Shown here piece by piece: positions 37,740-50,544 of a DNA stretch of 64,000 bases (position 1 is its first letter; the number at the start of each line of letters is the position of its first letter). The stretch covers positions 4,092,001 to 4,156,000 of the forward strand of contig JACVVK020000001.1 in NCBI GenBank assembly GCA_018292915.2, read 5' to 3'. Made by a program: the position numbers and the translations under genes. The notes below the pieces were generated by a model that was not told where the DNA came from, searched no databases, and was given only the letters and a program-made list of their open reading frames with translations. Source of the stretch: Batillaria attramentaria (Eukaryota > Mollusca > Gastropoda > Batillariidae).

Positions 37740-38425
37740 TCCCTTCAAATTCAAACAAGTGATCATTTTAAACTTTACAAAAGAAACATTCTTGACTGTT
37801 GAACATGCACCAGCAATAGTGTGTGTAACAAAATGTGCACATATCAAAACATTATTTACTGTGGCAAAAACTCACCTTGATTTTGATCTGCCTGTTAGGA
37901 AGGTCAGTGTACATGGCGTCCCAGTCAGCCACACTCCAGCCTCTATGGGATAGAATGACCTCCACAAGCAGCATGTCGGACATGGCATCACCCACAGTCT
38001 ACAAAATAAAATTAAGCCTCAGGTAAACAATGTCATCTGAATGTCTTGTGCCATACAGATGTACTGTGATTCTAAGATCAGGAAGAAATCGCTCACTTGA
38101 TGCTTTGTAGAGTTATGATGCAGCTTGAAGCTGTCTTGCTATGACATCAATGTTCCACAAGTGACTCAAAGTCACTTTAAATGGTTTACGGTGCTACGCG
38201 GTGTTCAAGTTCAAATTACTTTATCCCTCATGTGCAATTAAATGTTTGGGCGGCCTTTAAAATAACATAACAAACGCTATTAAGAAGAAAGAAACTCTAC
38301 ATATACAGCCTTAAATGACAAATCACTAAGAAATAAAACAATTCACTACTCAAGAATTAAAAACATACATAAGAACATCCATACCTAATACCTGATTGTA
38401 ATAACACTTATTCAGCAGCAGCAGC

Positions 38426-38495
<70 letters not shown>

Positions 38496-41400
38496 GCATT
38501 CATCACAGATTATTCAGTAGAAGGACGGCAACGGGAACAAATGAAAGTTTCTGTCGATTTGTCTTACACGATAGGCAATGATAGCGACGACCTGACGGCA
38601 GAGACTCAAACTCAGGGAGTAAAATGTGGTGACAGTCAGATAAGATGGAACTAACTTTCCTCAACACCTGTTACAATGTATTAATATTACAGAGCAGGAC
38701 TTGTTACGGTAAGAGAAACGCTGCTTGGTCAAATATGGGATACAAATCTAAGCAAGCTGATAAAAAGTAACTATTCTGATTTTTAAATTCTACAGTGAAT
38801 ACCTGATTTATAACATCCATTACACTGGCAAGCCTGACTGCGCACTTCTTTTGTTCGGGTGAAAGGCTGAAAGCACAAATCAGTTTCAGTCATTTACACT
38901 GAAACAAATACATTCCTTCAATGACTACTAATGGCACTGATAAAAGTCACAACACTCTCAAATCCTACCACCATTTCAATGAAAATAAAAACACAAAGAA
39001 GGTCAAACCTACAAGCGTACAAAACTGCATGACATATGAATGGTTCCTACACAGAATAGTTGGACTGTACACGCATGTACACACTGGACTGTTTCCTCAT
39101 CAACCTTTTCGACTGAAGAAATCTGCTTCACACAAATAATTTCACACTCCTTCAATACACAGCCTACAACCAGCGGTCTGTCATTATTTGTTTTTTCAGT
39201 CTGCTTTACAGTGTGAGCTCCCCTAATACCTTTGATCCTTGCTCTGTTGTCTAATCTTGTCTTGAGCACCCTTGCTGAATATGACCTGCAAAAAGTCAAT
39301 AATTATTAATAATCTCACGTAAACATGAAGTAACTTTATGAAAATGTACACATAATAAATAATCTTGAAAGAGTTCATTTAGAGAGAGAGACAATGACAA
39401 TGACACTTTATTTTTTGAGGATGAAAAATTAGGTACTGCGTCCTTTCTTCTATCTTGTCCTTGCTACACTCTACTACATGTACCACAAACACACACACAC
39501 ACACACACACACACTTCCTCTCTCTCTCTCTGAGAGTGTGTGAAGTGTGCACATGTGTCTGTGTGTGTAATTGTTCTCTATCCATACTGACAAAAAAGGT
39601 AAGCATGCTTTCTCCATGCTACCCATGTCTCACTGCACACAATGAAAACTCCAGTCAAAGCCAAAGATGCAACTATGCAGGTACATAACGTACAGAAAAT
39701 ATTCTGTCAGTCTGCACAAAATGTTACAGGGGAATAATAATCGTTATTTGACTCAACAGGCATCACAGCAGTTAGCACCTGCCAACTTACACCAGCCAAC
39801 AGAAAGTTGCACTGCGAAAGGATATCAAACTTACTGTGCCGTGTCCGTTCGCCTCAAAATAAACACCAACTTCAAAGTCCTGAGCCTTGTGGTGGAGATG
39901 CTTCACTCCTGTTGGCACACAGGCTACGGGCACTTTCTGGGGGGCAAAAAAAAAAGGACTGAAAACTATACATTCATGAAAATCAGATGGCAAAACAACC
40001 TTCCTGTCCAGTCCCAACAGCATGTATGCAACACATGTATGGTCATCCTTATAAATCGTATGTCAAACATGCATGGTCATCAATATAAATCGTACGTCAT
40101 ACATGTATGGTCATCAGCATAAATCGTACATCATACATGTATGGTCATCAATATAAATCGTATGTCATACATGTATGGTCATCAACATAAATCGTACGTC
40201 ACACATGTATGGTCATCAGTATAAATCGTACGTCATACATATATGGTCATCAATATAAATTGCATGTCTTCATCACTAATAATAATAATATAATAATAAT
40301 GAGGATTTCTATAGCGCCTAATCTCCGGAACCGGGGCTCTAGGCGCTTTACAAATGCATACAAAAGGTGATAAATAAACACATAACTGAGTAATAGGTCT
40401 CCATCACTAGAAGGTACGCTTTTCAATGCTCTAAACTGTTAAACTGTACTTATTTATTTATTGTTCCTTCTCCCTCCATAGGCATAATGGTTCTAAGTGT
40501 TGTGTTTGCTGCAGCTCAGTTATACTAGTACTGCGGCAGCCTTTACAAATGATATGAATGTGATTGTGCGACTGACCATTGTCTGCGTGATGAATTTGGT
40601 GGAGCTGCCGTTGGCGTATGCTGTCTGCACCAGTCCTAGATTCAGGCTCAGACCACTGCCTCTCACCAGCTCCTGAAGGTAGCCGGCCACCTGTAAGCAC
40701 ACAACGAATTGCAGTTGGCGTCTGATGTGCTCAAAGAAAATGGCAATCTTAGGGATTCGTGTTACAACAGGTTTTAAAAGATTTTGTCTCAATTTCATCT
40801 AAGTAAAAGAGAAAGGCAAAAGCGTCTAAGAATAGTAAGATCGCGATCCTGACACAAAAGTAACAGTCTGCAAGTCAGGCACTGATTTTTTTAAAGTCAT
40901 CTGACAAGCAAGACAGAGAGATAAAGACTGAGAGATTAGATAAGAATGAAGTCAGCAAAGCATATCACACTGTGTACTGGTGAAATTATATGGCAAACAA
41001 ACTAACCAATGTCGCAATTTTGTCTCCATCCATCAAGTGGAACCTGCGCTGATCATCCAGGAAAAAGTAAACGATTCTGTCTGCGTCACCATCAAATGAT
41101 GCACAACGCATTCCAGGCTCAACCTTCAACCCTAAGTAAAATCAACAACATAAAACTGTGAGTAAAAAGGCGTCTCTTGACAGCGAGTCTTATTGAAAAA
41201 TACATACATCACATGGTAACCTTGCAACAGTAGTCTCAAATACTGTAAACAGAAAAAAGTTCAAGCTTGTTTATTAGCTTTCTGCTCTGCAGAACATAAG
41301 ATGAATGTACAACATAATAAGCCATACCGGTACCCTCTGGTGCTCACTGTAGAATCTTGACAAAAATAGTCTCAAATATGCGTATCCTATATGCAGGCTT

Positions 41401-42152
41401 GTTTACTGGTACCAGTATGCTTTGCAGAAATTGAGATGACTGTACAACATTATTATGCATACCTTCTGGTGCACACTGTTGGATCTTGACATAATCAGCA
41501 CCACACTGAAATCAATCACAAGATCAAGAGATGTGGTCAATCACATCACTGACAGGCAGATGAAAAAAAAAAAATATCCCAATTCCTTTATGTTATTGTT
41601 TTTACATTTTCTCAATGAAATGCTGATTCAGTCATACACAACCAAGAAGGGAGAGGGCATGGGGGTAGGGCACCCACCACCACACACACACATGCACAGA
41701 GCCTCCCCCACCATACCCCCCCCCCCCCCCAAAAAAAAAACAAAAAAAAAAACAAACAAACAAACAAACAAACAAACAAACAAAAAAAACATAACAAAAC
41801 CAACGCATAATAGTGTAATTCATACCCACGGGCCTCACATTTTCTGCAGTTCTGTGTAAATATTGCATTTTGGTGACGTCCTACGCATTTTCAAGAGACC
41901 TCTGTGTACTAGTAGGCATTTTGAGAGGGCCCGTATTGCACCCACAAGTCAGCGCTTTGACAGCCTCCCTGTTTTCTGGGCTTATCCCTTGTCAATTACT
42001 GCAGCATGGCCGTCAGCGACGCAAGGTAAATTACACTGTTCACTAGCCAGTGAAGTTACAATAGGGAGCACACTATGCAACTTTCATGGCACTTTGTTTC
42101 CTTCACTGGCTGATGTCATAAAATCAAAACCTTCTGTCTGATACGTATGTAA

Positions 42153-42187
<35 letters not shown>

Positions 42188-44538
42188 TACACAATTTTAC
42201 AGACCACATGCTTTTTCTACTGCAAAATGAAAAACACCAGCGCGACCCCAGTGTCCCCACTATTTGTCAGTTCCTCACCCTGTAGTTCAGCTTGCCTTGG
42301 GAGCCATCATTGACGATCTGCAGCTGAAGGTGTTTGCTGATGCGACCAGCCAGCTCCGTTACTTTTGGCGCTCCCACCCCATTGGCAGCATCAAGGTAAA
42401 CCTGAGGAGTGTAATTTCCTTGGTTTGCACCCTGCCAATAAACCAAGAAGAAAGAATATCATCCTCACTGGCAACTTTTCCTTTGAAGTGCAAAGATCCA
42501 TAGGTGTTTGGATGGATGCGCATTCTGTCAGTGCTAAGTACTCCCATGTCAAACATTTCAATGATAAGATAAGATAAGATAAGATAGATTTATTGCTTCT
42601 TAGTTACAATTAAGAAGAATTTGCTTTGCTCCTCTTGATAATAAAACACAATTGATATACACAAACATACCATATAAATACATATACACATTCACACACT
42701 CAGTCATTGGCTAAAACACAAATTAAAGAGAAGCACTGGCACAGATGACTACAGAGATACCAGTAATACATGTTTGAATGACACAGTCTGCTTGAACAGG
42801 AGAGGAAAAGCCATATGGGGAAGTATAATAATAATAATAATAATATAGTGTAATAAAAAATATTTTAAAAATGCTGACATCACACACAGATGAGGGGTGG
42901 CGGGGTGGGTGTTTGGGGGTCTAACGTCCTTTTTTGCACCACATACGGGTGAAATCAAAGACAGGGTGACGATGAAAAAGCCAGCACAAATATTTGGCCC
43001 CAGCCGGGATCAAACTCACGACCCAAGCATTAGAAGTCCAACACTACCATTCGGCCACCCCACCTCCCCACACACACAGATGAGTACAGGTACAGATACG
43101 TGTACTTTAAATACAAACCTCGTTCTGAAGTGACAAGAACGCTTTTGACATTTTGTCATAGTAGCCCTCTTCACTGGGTACTCCGTAGTCACCTTTCGTG
43201 TTCTCACAGCATACAATGTAGTGCAGCTGAGGTGTGGTTAATAAGCCTGTAATTTTTTTTTTTTATTTTTTTAATTCCAAGGATAAAGTAGGTACTAGGT
43301 AGCAAAATATGAACACATTTTCATTTCCACCAAGACCCTTATCACTAGGATCAGATCGCCAGCATTCGCACAATATGTACCCCAGCCAGAGATGCACAGA
43401 TTTCACACAAAATGATACACAGATTACCTCCCAAGCATATATTATTTTAATGCACGTTCTTTTGGCAGGCATGAAGTGCATGACAGATGTAAGTCTCCAA
43501 ATTTTGAAAACAACCACTTTTTTTGGTGTCAGACTCAGAGGTCTAAATGAATGGAAGCAAAACTTGCTGCAAAACTGGGGCTCTCAGACGCACACTCACC
43601 AAAATCTTTACTATCCCCACCGAGTGCCTGAATTCCATCCTGTACAGCTTGGGACAGTGAGACACTGCTTGGCCTGTGATATGGCAGATGACAGAGCAGA
43701 GCTAGAGGCAAGTCACTACAGACACCTAACTTAACATACATGCATGTGTACAGTCAAACCTGTGTAAGGCGGTCACCCACGGGACTGGGTCAAACTGACC
43801 ACTTTAGACAGGTGACCGGGTTATCCAGGGTGTCATGTCAACAGCTAGTATGTCAGGGGATCCTCTGGGGTGACCAGGTTAGACAGTGGTTTGGCTATTA
43901 CAGGTGACCGCCTTGGCAGGTTCGACTGTACCATGATTTTTATATTTTATTTCTTTATTTATTTTTTTAAAACCAGCATCGCTATGGGACATATAATCAA
44001 CTTGCATGGAAACTAAACCAAAAAGAAACATTAACAACAAAGAAAAAACCCAAAACCACCTCAAAACAGACACAATGAAATTATCTTATTTACTTCACTT
44101 TGAAGGGTATGAGTTGGGTGGGGGAAGGAGAGGGAGGAAGAGAAAAAACAATTCCTATAAAAATTTGGTGGGAGAGCATCTAAACAAAACTGAAATAAAG
44201 TAATTTTATACAGCCTTGATAAGAACAAATTCATACAAAACAAAATGGCATTCGATAGTGTGGTGGTGGCAATCACCTGGTGTCCCTTGCAATGAAAACA
44301 ACAGCTTTTACAGACATGTCAATTTTCTCCACATCCACAATACTCTGCAAAACAGCTGGGATGCCTTTGTCCCTGAAAGCAGACAACAATGAAGATAAGT
44401 GTCACACATTGTCACCTTCTGTCCTAAACGAGTAACAAACAGGTGTTCATAAGTGTAATTGATGTAACCGTCTGAGTCTTGGTCACATCAACACCATAAC
44501 TAAATTAGTAATTACATAAATTTCTCTCTCTCTCTGTT

Positions 44539-44570
<32 letters not shown>

Positions 44571-45181
44571 GGGGGGGGGGGGGATTTATGCTCCTTCATT
44601 TTATTTAGATTTCTTGTTTTCACCGTTTCCAGGTACTCTCTGGTTCTTGCAAGGCCACTTAAAGCTGATGCTCAGATACACCAACCTCAGTCCCAAGATT
44701 ACTTTGCTTTGTTGACTGTTGTTTGAAAATAAAGCAAATTCTGTTCATATGATTATGATCCTTGTACTTCAAAAGATTCCTCAGTAAATTAATTAGCATC
44801 CATCATCATCTGATCAAAAAAGAGGGGAAAACAAGTGGGCCTCACGTTGTATTTGCAAGCTGTGTTGCATAAACCTCCCACGCCTGCGGCATCATGTCTC
44901 CGAACTGGTCAATAAGTTTCACCCCATTGTCTTCCTCAGGGTTGTGTGAGGCTGTGATCATCACCCCGATGGTAGCTGGAACACAGATTTATTCACCATA
45001 CATATCATATCATGTACATGACAGGAACTGCCAGTTATGAGGTACAATAGCACAGAACACGTACAACTGCCAAATTAAGTAACTAATAAAGCTGAAGTAT
45101 CGATCTATCGTGAACATTTTGCAATGGAAAAACACAGCAAAATCGTGGTGCTGTTTCCTGTCATACTCTTAACCAGTACCA

Positions 45182-45223
<42 letters not shown>

Positions 45224-45817
45224 ATGTGTGTGTATGTGTGTGTGTGTGTGTGTGTTATGATCCATACTGGAATTACAATTAGTCTCGCGAAGTCCCTAGC
45301 TGACACCAATGTACACAGTTTTGGAGAGACAAAGATGGACAGGGGCACACAGTTTTACATTTGGAAGGGCAGATTTTTGGAATTCCAAATGGATGTGTGT
45401 GTGTGTGTGTGTGTGTGTGTGTTGTTGTTGTTGTTACCTTGTCTGGACCTGGCGGCCAGCACTGCCAGTAATCCAACCCTGTACATCACATGGTCTAGGT
45501 CTTCAGCTCTGGTTGACAGATGGATAAAATGTTATTAGAACATAAAAAGAACATAAAAAGACAGACCATTTCATTGAGTGATTTACACGCACCGTCCCCT
45601 CGCCGACACCGGTATTTACACAACAGCGCATGCACACGAGATGTACTAAGGGGCGTGGCTGATCTACAATAAATTACCACTTCTGAGGCAGGCAAAGAAA
45701 GCACTACTTTTATATTTACTTTGTTCTGAATCCTGCCGTGCCGTAAGTGCAGATCTTGTCCTGTAAACGTGGATGCTTTTCCACGGCTACCGCTACCGCT
45801 CTCGAAAGCAGATCCAT
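35822..45817 (-). CDS. PGM3: Phosphoacetylglucosamine mutase (complete, 17 exons)
   Basis: Interconverts GlcNAc-6-phosphate and GlcNAc-1-phosphate in the cytosolic UDP-GlcNAc pathway. Coding exons in transcript order: 45720-45817, 45438-45508, 44846-44975, 44277-44372, 43600-43673, 43119-43246, 42279-42431, 41463-41505, 41007-41131, 40577-40690, 39835-39936, 39230-39285, 38803-38866, 37876-37998, 37333-37454, 36607-36658, 35822-35908. They total 1638 nt, 545 residues, close to the vertebrate length. Motifs: YGTAGFRTK, the phosphoserine loop [11 protein letters not shown] (Ser66), RDTRPSS, the metal loop FDGDADRIV (Asp278, 280, 282), [11 protein letters not shown], the sugar loop FEANGHGT and the phosphate-binding [15 protein letters not shown]. 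The start ATG has A at -3 and G at +4. The gene is head to head with SNX13. A decayed copy of exon 41463-41505 sits beside it. Confidence 0.97.
36213..36602 (-). mobile_element. Dispersed retroposon, copy B, with tRNA-like head
   Basis: Aligns with copy A, then continues through CCGGAGTACCCAGAAAGAAC to a segment whose reverse complement is tRNA-like (TCTAGCAGTTAAGAC, B-box-like CTTCGAGTCCCAG). A SINE of about 390 bp is the simplest reading. A third fragment of the CCGGAGT part is at 28872-28905. It ends 4 bp before PGM3 exon 36607-36658. Confidence 0.65.
36607..36658 (-). CDS. PGM3: PGM3 exon with phosphate-binding RPSGTED loop
   Basis: A 52-nt exon encoding [17 protein letters not shown], with the Arg codon split across the upstream junction at 37333. 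This loop binds substrate phosphate in phosphohexomutases. The exon immediately abuts an older SINE-like repeat that lies in the intron at 36213-36602. Confidence 0.95.
36857..36925. repeat. (TG)n microsatellite in PGM3 intron
   Basis: Uninterrupted TG units. Similar AC tracts are at 37660-37739 and 38430-38494 in the next PGM3 introns. Confidence 0.95.
40030..40270. repeat. 34-bp minisatellite in PGM3 intron
   Basis: About seven units of CATGTATGGTCATC plus TATAAATCGTACGTCATA with point changes between units. Confidence 0.9.
41007..41131 (-). CDS. PGM3: PGM3 exon with metal-binding loop
   Basis: Encodes [15 protein letters not shown] and [10 protein letters not shown]. The three Asp residues of DGDAD coordinate Mg2+ in the family. 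It begins with two bases completing a Gly codon split with 41463-41505 and ends ACATTG|GTTAGT in phase 0. Confidence 0.95.
41331..41363 (-). pseudogene. Ghost of PGM3 exon 41463-41505
   Basis: CTCTGGTGCTCACTGTAGAATCTTGACA mirrors the exon's low end (TTCTGGTGCACACTGTTGGATCTTGACA). About 100 bp of flanking intron (GTCTCAAATA, GCTTGTTTA, TACAACAT) is also duplicated, at 41229-41330 versus 41368-41462. A 6-bp insertion disrupts the donor side. Confidence 0.65.
42895..43070 (-). mobile_element. tRNA-Arg-like SINE with target duplication in PGM3 intron
   Basis: Full copy flanked by CACACACAGATGAG at 42881-42894 and 43071-43084. Its right end lies only about 50 bp from PGM3 exon 43119-43246. Confidence 0.9.
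43751..43928. mobile_element. Mariner/pogo-like MITE with TA duplication
   Basis: 178-bp element with terminal inverted repeats CAGTC(A/G)AACCTG and AAGGCGGTCACC, flanked by TA at 43749-43750 and 43929-43930. No transposase. Lies in a PGM3 intron next to exon 43600-43673. Confidence 0.75.
44846..44975 (-). CDS. PGM3: PGM3 exon with active-site serine
   Basis: Encodes [20 protein letters not shown]. Ser66 is the residue that carries phosphate in the mutase cycle of alpha-D-phosphohexomutases. Acceptor TTCCAG; donor AC|GTGAGG in phase 2, rejoining the exon at 44372. Confidence 0.95.
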
Positions 45818-47093
45818 CTTGCATCAAGATCAAGAGAAAGAACTCTAATTGGAAGCGTACTGAGTGTGAGGAGTGTAACTCTACATTTCCATGGGTTTGT
45901 TTATTAAGTGACTATTTTCTTCACATCAAACAAATTCACTCTTAACAGAAGCACATTTGCAACGAAAAATTGCAGATTTCATCGTATTTTAGAGAGAGGC
46001 TGCATGAAAATGCATCGGAAAATGAGACGGGGGGTGGAAACAGCACAAATTGAAGCGATTAGTTCCCCTGATTCATGGGCCAATTGTGGCGTACGAGAGA
46101 CATCAAGGGTTTTGTAATGCGGCCTATCATTGGCTGCCTTGGCCAGTGGAAAGGTTTAATCAAGATGGCCGTCAGTGACAGACGTCCGTCCGTCAACAAA
46201 CCCGTCATATGTTTGCATGAATCTGTGATCTGCTGAAATCTGCGCATCTACCCAACGAAGGGTTTGTTGTCTATTAGCTGACATCATCCCCATCAGCACA
46301 GTACATCCTTTAGGCATGCTGACAGCGTAGTATATCATTGGAAAAAACCCTACAAACTAAAATGATTGCACTCCACACAATGATGACCACGTAAAGTATC
46401 GTCTTTCGGAAAAGTCAGTCACATGACAGATTGTTTCTGCCTTCTTCAGTACGGTTAAGTTGTGACATTTGTATCGGTTTATATGTTTGTGCAACGTGTA
46501 ACTAAAAACACTATGCCAAAGTTTGTGGCGTATTACTGTTGAACGCCAGAGTTGTGCATTCCCACCTTCTCCCCCCTCCCCCCACCACTCAAGGGGACTT
46601 TAAATGACTCATGTGCATGTAGGATATTACTTTGTACCAAAGCTGAACTGGCCTTGACTATAATGGCATTGGTGTGTGTTCATAGCAAAACAGCGTAGTC
46701 AGTGTAGAACATGTAAGCTGTTGGCCACATGGCTGATCATGCAACGTGATCATGCAGACCATATGCCATTCTTCTTTTTTATTGTTTATGAATATTCAAG
46801 AAAACAATTCATGTCCAGATAAGAGTGTGTGGTGCTACTACTGTGACAGGGTCAGTGTGCTGTACTTTATTTCACTGAGTTGACTGCTTGCCACCTGCTT
46901 GCAGTGGTAGTTATCTTCTCTGGTCAGTTGTTACCTGTGTGTTGTAGAACTTGCAGTATGATTTTTTTGTGAACAGGGATTTACTCTGCTCAGGGCAGTG
47001 TTTTGCTTTTAGAGGTCTGCACTGTACATTAGTAAAACATTCAGTGTGGCTAGCTGCGTGGGTCAAAATATGCTGGTAGTTTGAAAGTATTCA

Positions 47094-47275
47094 TAGACAG
47101 TGTTCCTTATTAAGTTATTACGCACATAATTATGTGCGTCGTTTACGCTCATGTGTATTTCAGAATCTGACGCAGAGATTTTGTGGCTGTACTTCACTGA
47201 TTTTACAAAATGACCCTCTGAAATTGCCAGAGATGGTCAAAGTGACCCTCAGTTTTGAAAGCAGTAAGGAACACT
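47094..47275. mobile_element. hAT-like MITE, copy 1
   Basis: Termini CAGTGTTCCTTA and TAAGGAACACTG are exact inverted repeats. Flanking octamers TTCATAGA and ATGATAGA match at 6 of 8 positions, as expected for an old 8-bp hAT duplication. The internal AATCTGACGCAGAGATTT and GGTCAAAGTGACCCTC are shared with copy 2. Confidence 0.7.
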
Positions 47276-47628
47276 GATGATAGAAATTTTTTTTATTAGA
47301 ATCATAGTCATACTGTGTTGCTAGCGTAAGGAATGTCCAGGTACATCACAGAGACTTCTCTCCAGAAGAATGTTATCAATATTCATAAGGTCAGCTCAGT
47401 CCATGTCTGTCATGGAAGGACACCATACATATTGTTTTGTAGGATGATAATTAATACAGTATGTAAAGAAGCCTGACACTGACAGGGTGAATCGGTGAAT
47501 GACAAAGGCTGGTTTGGTTTTGAGATACCAGGCCCTGGTTAAACTGAAAAGTACACTGTACCAGCAGACTTCTATTCTAACTTGGTTGGTTGTAGATTTT
47601 TATGTGTGAATATCAGCAAAAGTAGATA

Positions 47629-47788
47629 CAGTAAAACCTCTTTTGGGCAAACGCCCCTTTTAACCAGAAGAAAGTGGTCATAAGGAGATTTCAGACAGTG
47701 AGGGAATGAAACCCATTGCTAGGATAACATTGGTCTATAAAGGCAGGTGGTCTGTGAAAGGAGTGTTCACCCAAAAGAGATTCTACCG
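47629..47788. mobile_element. Mariner/pogo-like MITE with TA duplication
   Basis: 160-bp element with inverted termini CAGTAAAACCTCTTTTGGG and the complement of CCCAAAAGAGATTCTACCG, flanked by TA at 47627-47628 and 47789-47790. It lies just upstream of the first SNX13 coding exon. Confidence 0.75.
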
Positions 47789-47879
47789 TATTTTTAATCA
47801 TTTGATATTGCTATTCTGACATACACATACAAGTGTATTCACATAATCAAAGATTGCATCTGTCTGTTACAGGGGGGAG

Positions 47880-50513
47880 ATGGAGCTCCAAGGCGGAGGG
47901 ACCAGCTGGGTGTGGTGGCTGCTGCTAGCCACCTTCCTCTTCTTCATCTCCTTCGGCCAGTTGGGAGTGCTAGCGGCATTTTATGCCCTCTGCTTCCTCA
48001 TCGGGTCAGTGCTAGACAAGATGCATAGCACGCCTTTTGTATACATGTGTTTAGGTGCTTAGCGGCTTGGTATAATATTGCTGGGAATCTGTCACTTTAT
48101 GATTGTAGAATTCTACAATTACTAGGCAATGCTTTTTCTGTATTTAACATCCACATTTCCTACTCCTAGTATTTAGTCCTTCTAGTGCTGCGCAAATGTC
48201 AGCAGTGTATCTTTTTCTGTCGCAGGTGCCTTGTAATAGCAGGCTTCTATGGGAGGACTTTGTCACAAGGTATCCTGCAGCAGGAAAACCGCCGGTGTCC
48301 AGGTTCACCTACTGGCGTGAAACAAATTCGCAGTAGCATGGAGCCAACGACCAAAATCAAAAATTTTGACAAGCGCATGACTGGGGCCAGTGTTATTGAC
48401 GATTCTCTAAAAGAGGTATTTTGGAGACTTCTGTGGTTTGGGTAGTTTGGTTAGAGGTTCAGACATTTTTGTTCTGGGTAAATGTGCTAAGCTTTGCATG
48501 CAAAATGGGCATCCCCAATTTTTTTTTTTTAAATTAGTGAGGCGTAGGTTTGCCTGTGAACTTCAGTTTCAAGCACAAAGGCTTTTTAAGAGGCTCTCTG
48601 TTGATTGCTTCTGAATTAGCTCTTAAAAGCCCATGCAAAGCTTGCAATTTTAGTTGAAATCTTCATATCACTTGGAGCCACTTCAAGCCACTATAATGCA
48701 ATCATCAGCGGTCTCCAGCCTAGCAGGGAAGGCCCAGACCTTGCGTAATACTAACAGTTGCTGAAAGTAGCTCCTACTGGTGTGCAGTGGCTTGTGTTTT
48801 TTTTACCAGTCGTATCATACAGTGGGGAGGGGGGTGGTAGGGCTTGTTTTAAGAGTTAATTATCTAAGAGGGCAAGGGAGAGAACAGTATGCTGTTGACA
48901 GCTATTCTGACAGTTATGTCTGTGTGGCGTTTTCTTTTATAATATCCTTGACTGTTTTGTATACATGTCTTTCTTTTTAAAGTCCTGTACTTTACTGTAT
49001 TGACTCTTTTCAAATATTCACTAATTCAGTCTTATTTTATGGGGAGCCGGGGTGGTCGAATGGTAGAGCGTTGGACTTCTAATGCTCGGGTCGTGAGGTT
49101 GTATCCCGTCTGGGGCCAAATATTTGTGCTGGCTTTTTTATCGTTGCCCCGTCCTTGATATCACCCGATGTGGTGGAAAAGGACGTTAAACCCCTAAACC
49201 CCTAAACACCCACCCACCCCACCCTCAGTGTTATTTTATTTTTGTGTGGAAACTGCTGACAAGTACTTCAGCTGAAGTACAGCAGCGCTGAGCTTTAACG
49301 CTCGCCAACTCGCCAATGGCCCCTAAAAATGGTGTCTGGCGAACTCGATTTACGGTACTATTCGCCCGGCTGGCGACCTGAAAATTACCGCCAGTGGTAG
49401 AGATTCCGTACCTGTACACGGACTCTTGACACGCGCTGTAAACAGCAGCAGCAGCCCTTTGTAATCGGCACAAATTTGTTTAAACTTGATTTGATCAAAA
49501 AACATGAGCAGTCAGCTGGACACAGAGATTGTTGCCAGAAGGAGAGTGCACAAAAATGAAACAGTGTTGTTGTTGAAAGTTATCTTGTTTATTAGCTGCA
49601 ATAGTATAAATACAATTTAAAATAGGACCGCGTTTTCAATCAAAGGGTCTGGCAACCTGAAAAATTTTCTGGCAACCTCAACTTCCCAGGTTAGGAGCCC
49701 GGCTGGCTCCTTAGCCTGGCTTGCTAAATCTCAGCCCTGGTACAGTGTGCCACTTTCTGTCATTTTCCTTTTGTGTATCTGTTCAGGTCTTGGAGTACAC
49801 TGTGCGGGACTACATCAAACCATGGTACCGACAGATCAGCGATCATGATGTCTTTCTAGTGGACATATGGCAGTGCTTTCAGAAAGTTGTCATCACGTTT
49901 GCTTCCAGGTTGGTGCTGTAGGAATTTTTGGCTTGCCAGTCTGTTTAGGACTGAGCTCATTTGAAGTTTAACAGAACAGAGTTTCAACTAAGAATCTGAA
50001 TATATGTATGAGATCTTACCGCAGTGGTGGACGGTTTTGAGGCTTTCATTTTTTTTCTTTTTGCCGAGTTAAGTGGCAGGGTAAAGAAGTGGCTGTTTTT
50101 TATGGATGTCAGAGAAGCATGCTGTGATTACAGTACATGTATCTTTCATTTGTGTGAGATGAATATATATAACCTTCCTTTGCTGAAGTTGAGTAGGTGG
50201 CTTGGAGGAATATCACAGCCATGTTCAGTTGTGCGGGAAAATTCTGTGCAGGTCGAAAGACGTTGACTGGATGCCTTACTTCACTCAGCATCTGGTTGAT
50301 GACTTTGCCTCTCACATCCGACTGTACCGCAGAGCTTCAGACAAAGTACGGGTACACAGAAATGATGGTGAGTACAGAGTAGTGTGTGATGTTCCTTTTT
50401 GTAGGTAAATAACTAAATTTGTGTGGTGTTGTCCTCTAAGCTTGTTGCAAGCTTTTCGGTGTTCAGTTCCCTTTGTACTATTGTAGTGGTTTTTTTTTAG
50501 GTGTTTTTTTTTT

Positions 50514-50544
<31 letters not shown>

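Larger units (their letters stand above)
45818..47872. promoter_or_regulatory. Head-to-head PGM3/SNX13 promoter interval
   Basis: About 2 kb separates the two divergent starts. CCAAT at 46080-46084, inverted CCAAT (ATTGG) at 46129-46133 and a YY1-like AAGATGGC at 46162-46169 lie within 90 bp. No TATA box was picked out near either start. The right half also carries two MITEs (47094-47275 and 47629-47788). SNX13 probably has a noncoding exon here, because its coding exon opens with a splice acceptor. Confidence 0.45.

Noticed and set aside
40030..40270. Regularly spaced repeat resembling a CRISPR array
   Set aside because: The units are contiguous and differ by point changes, with no unique spacers; it is a minisatellite in a eukaryotic intron.
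42005..42027. ATGGCCGTCAGCGAC followed by GCAAG|GTAAAT, resembling a first exon
   Set aside because: It lies in a PGM3 intron on the opposite strand with no downstream partner; a similar ATGGCCGTCAGTGAC at 46164 suggests a shared short motif or repeat rather than a gene.
45820..45822. ATG five bases upstream of the PGM3 start
   Set aside because: It is in another frame and in weak context; the ATG at 45815-45817 gives MDL and joins exon 2 in frame.
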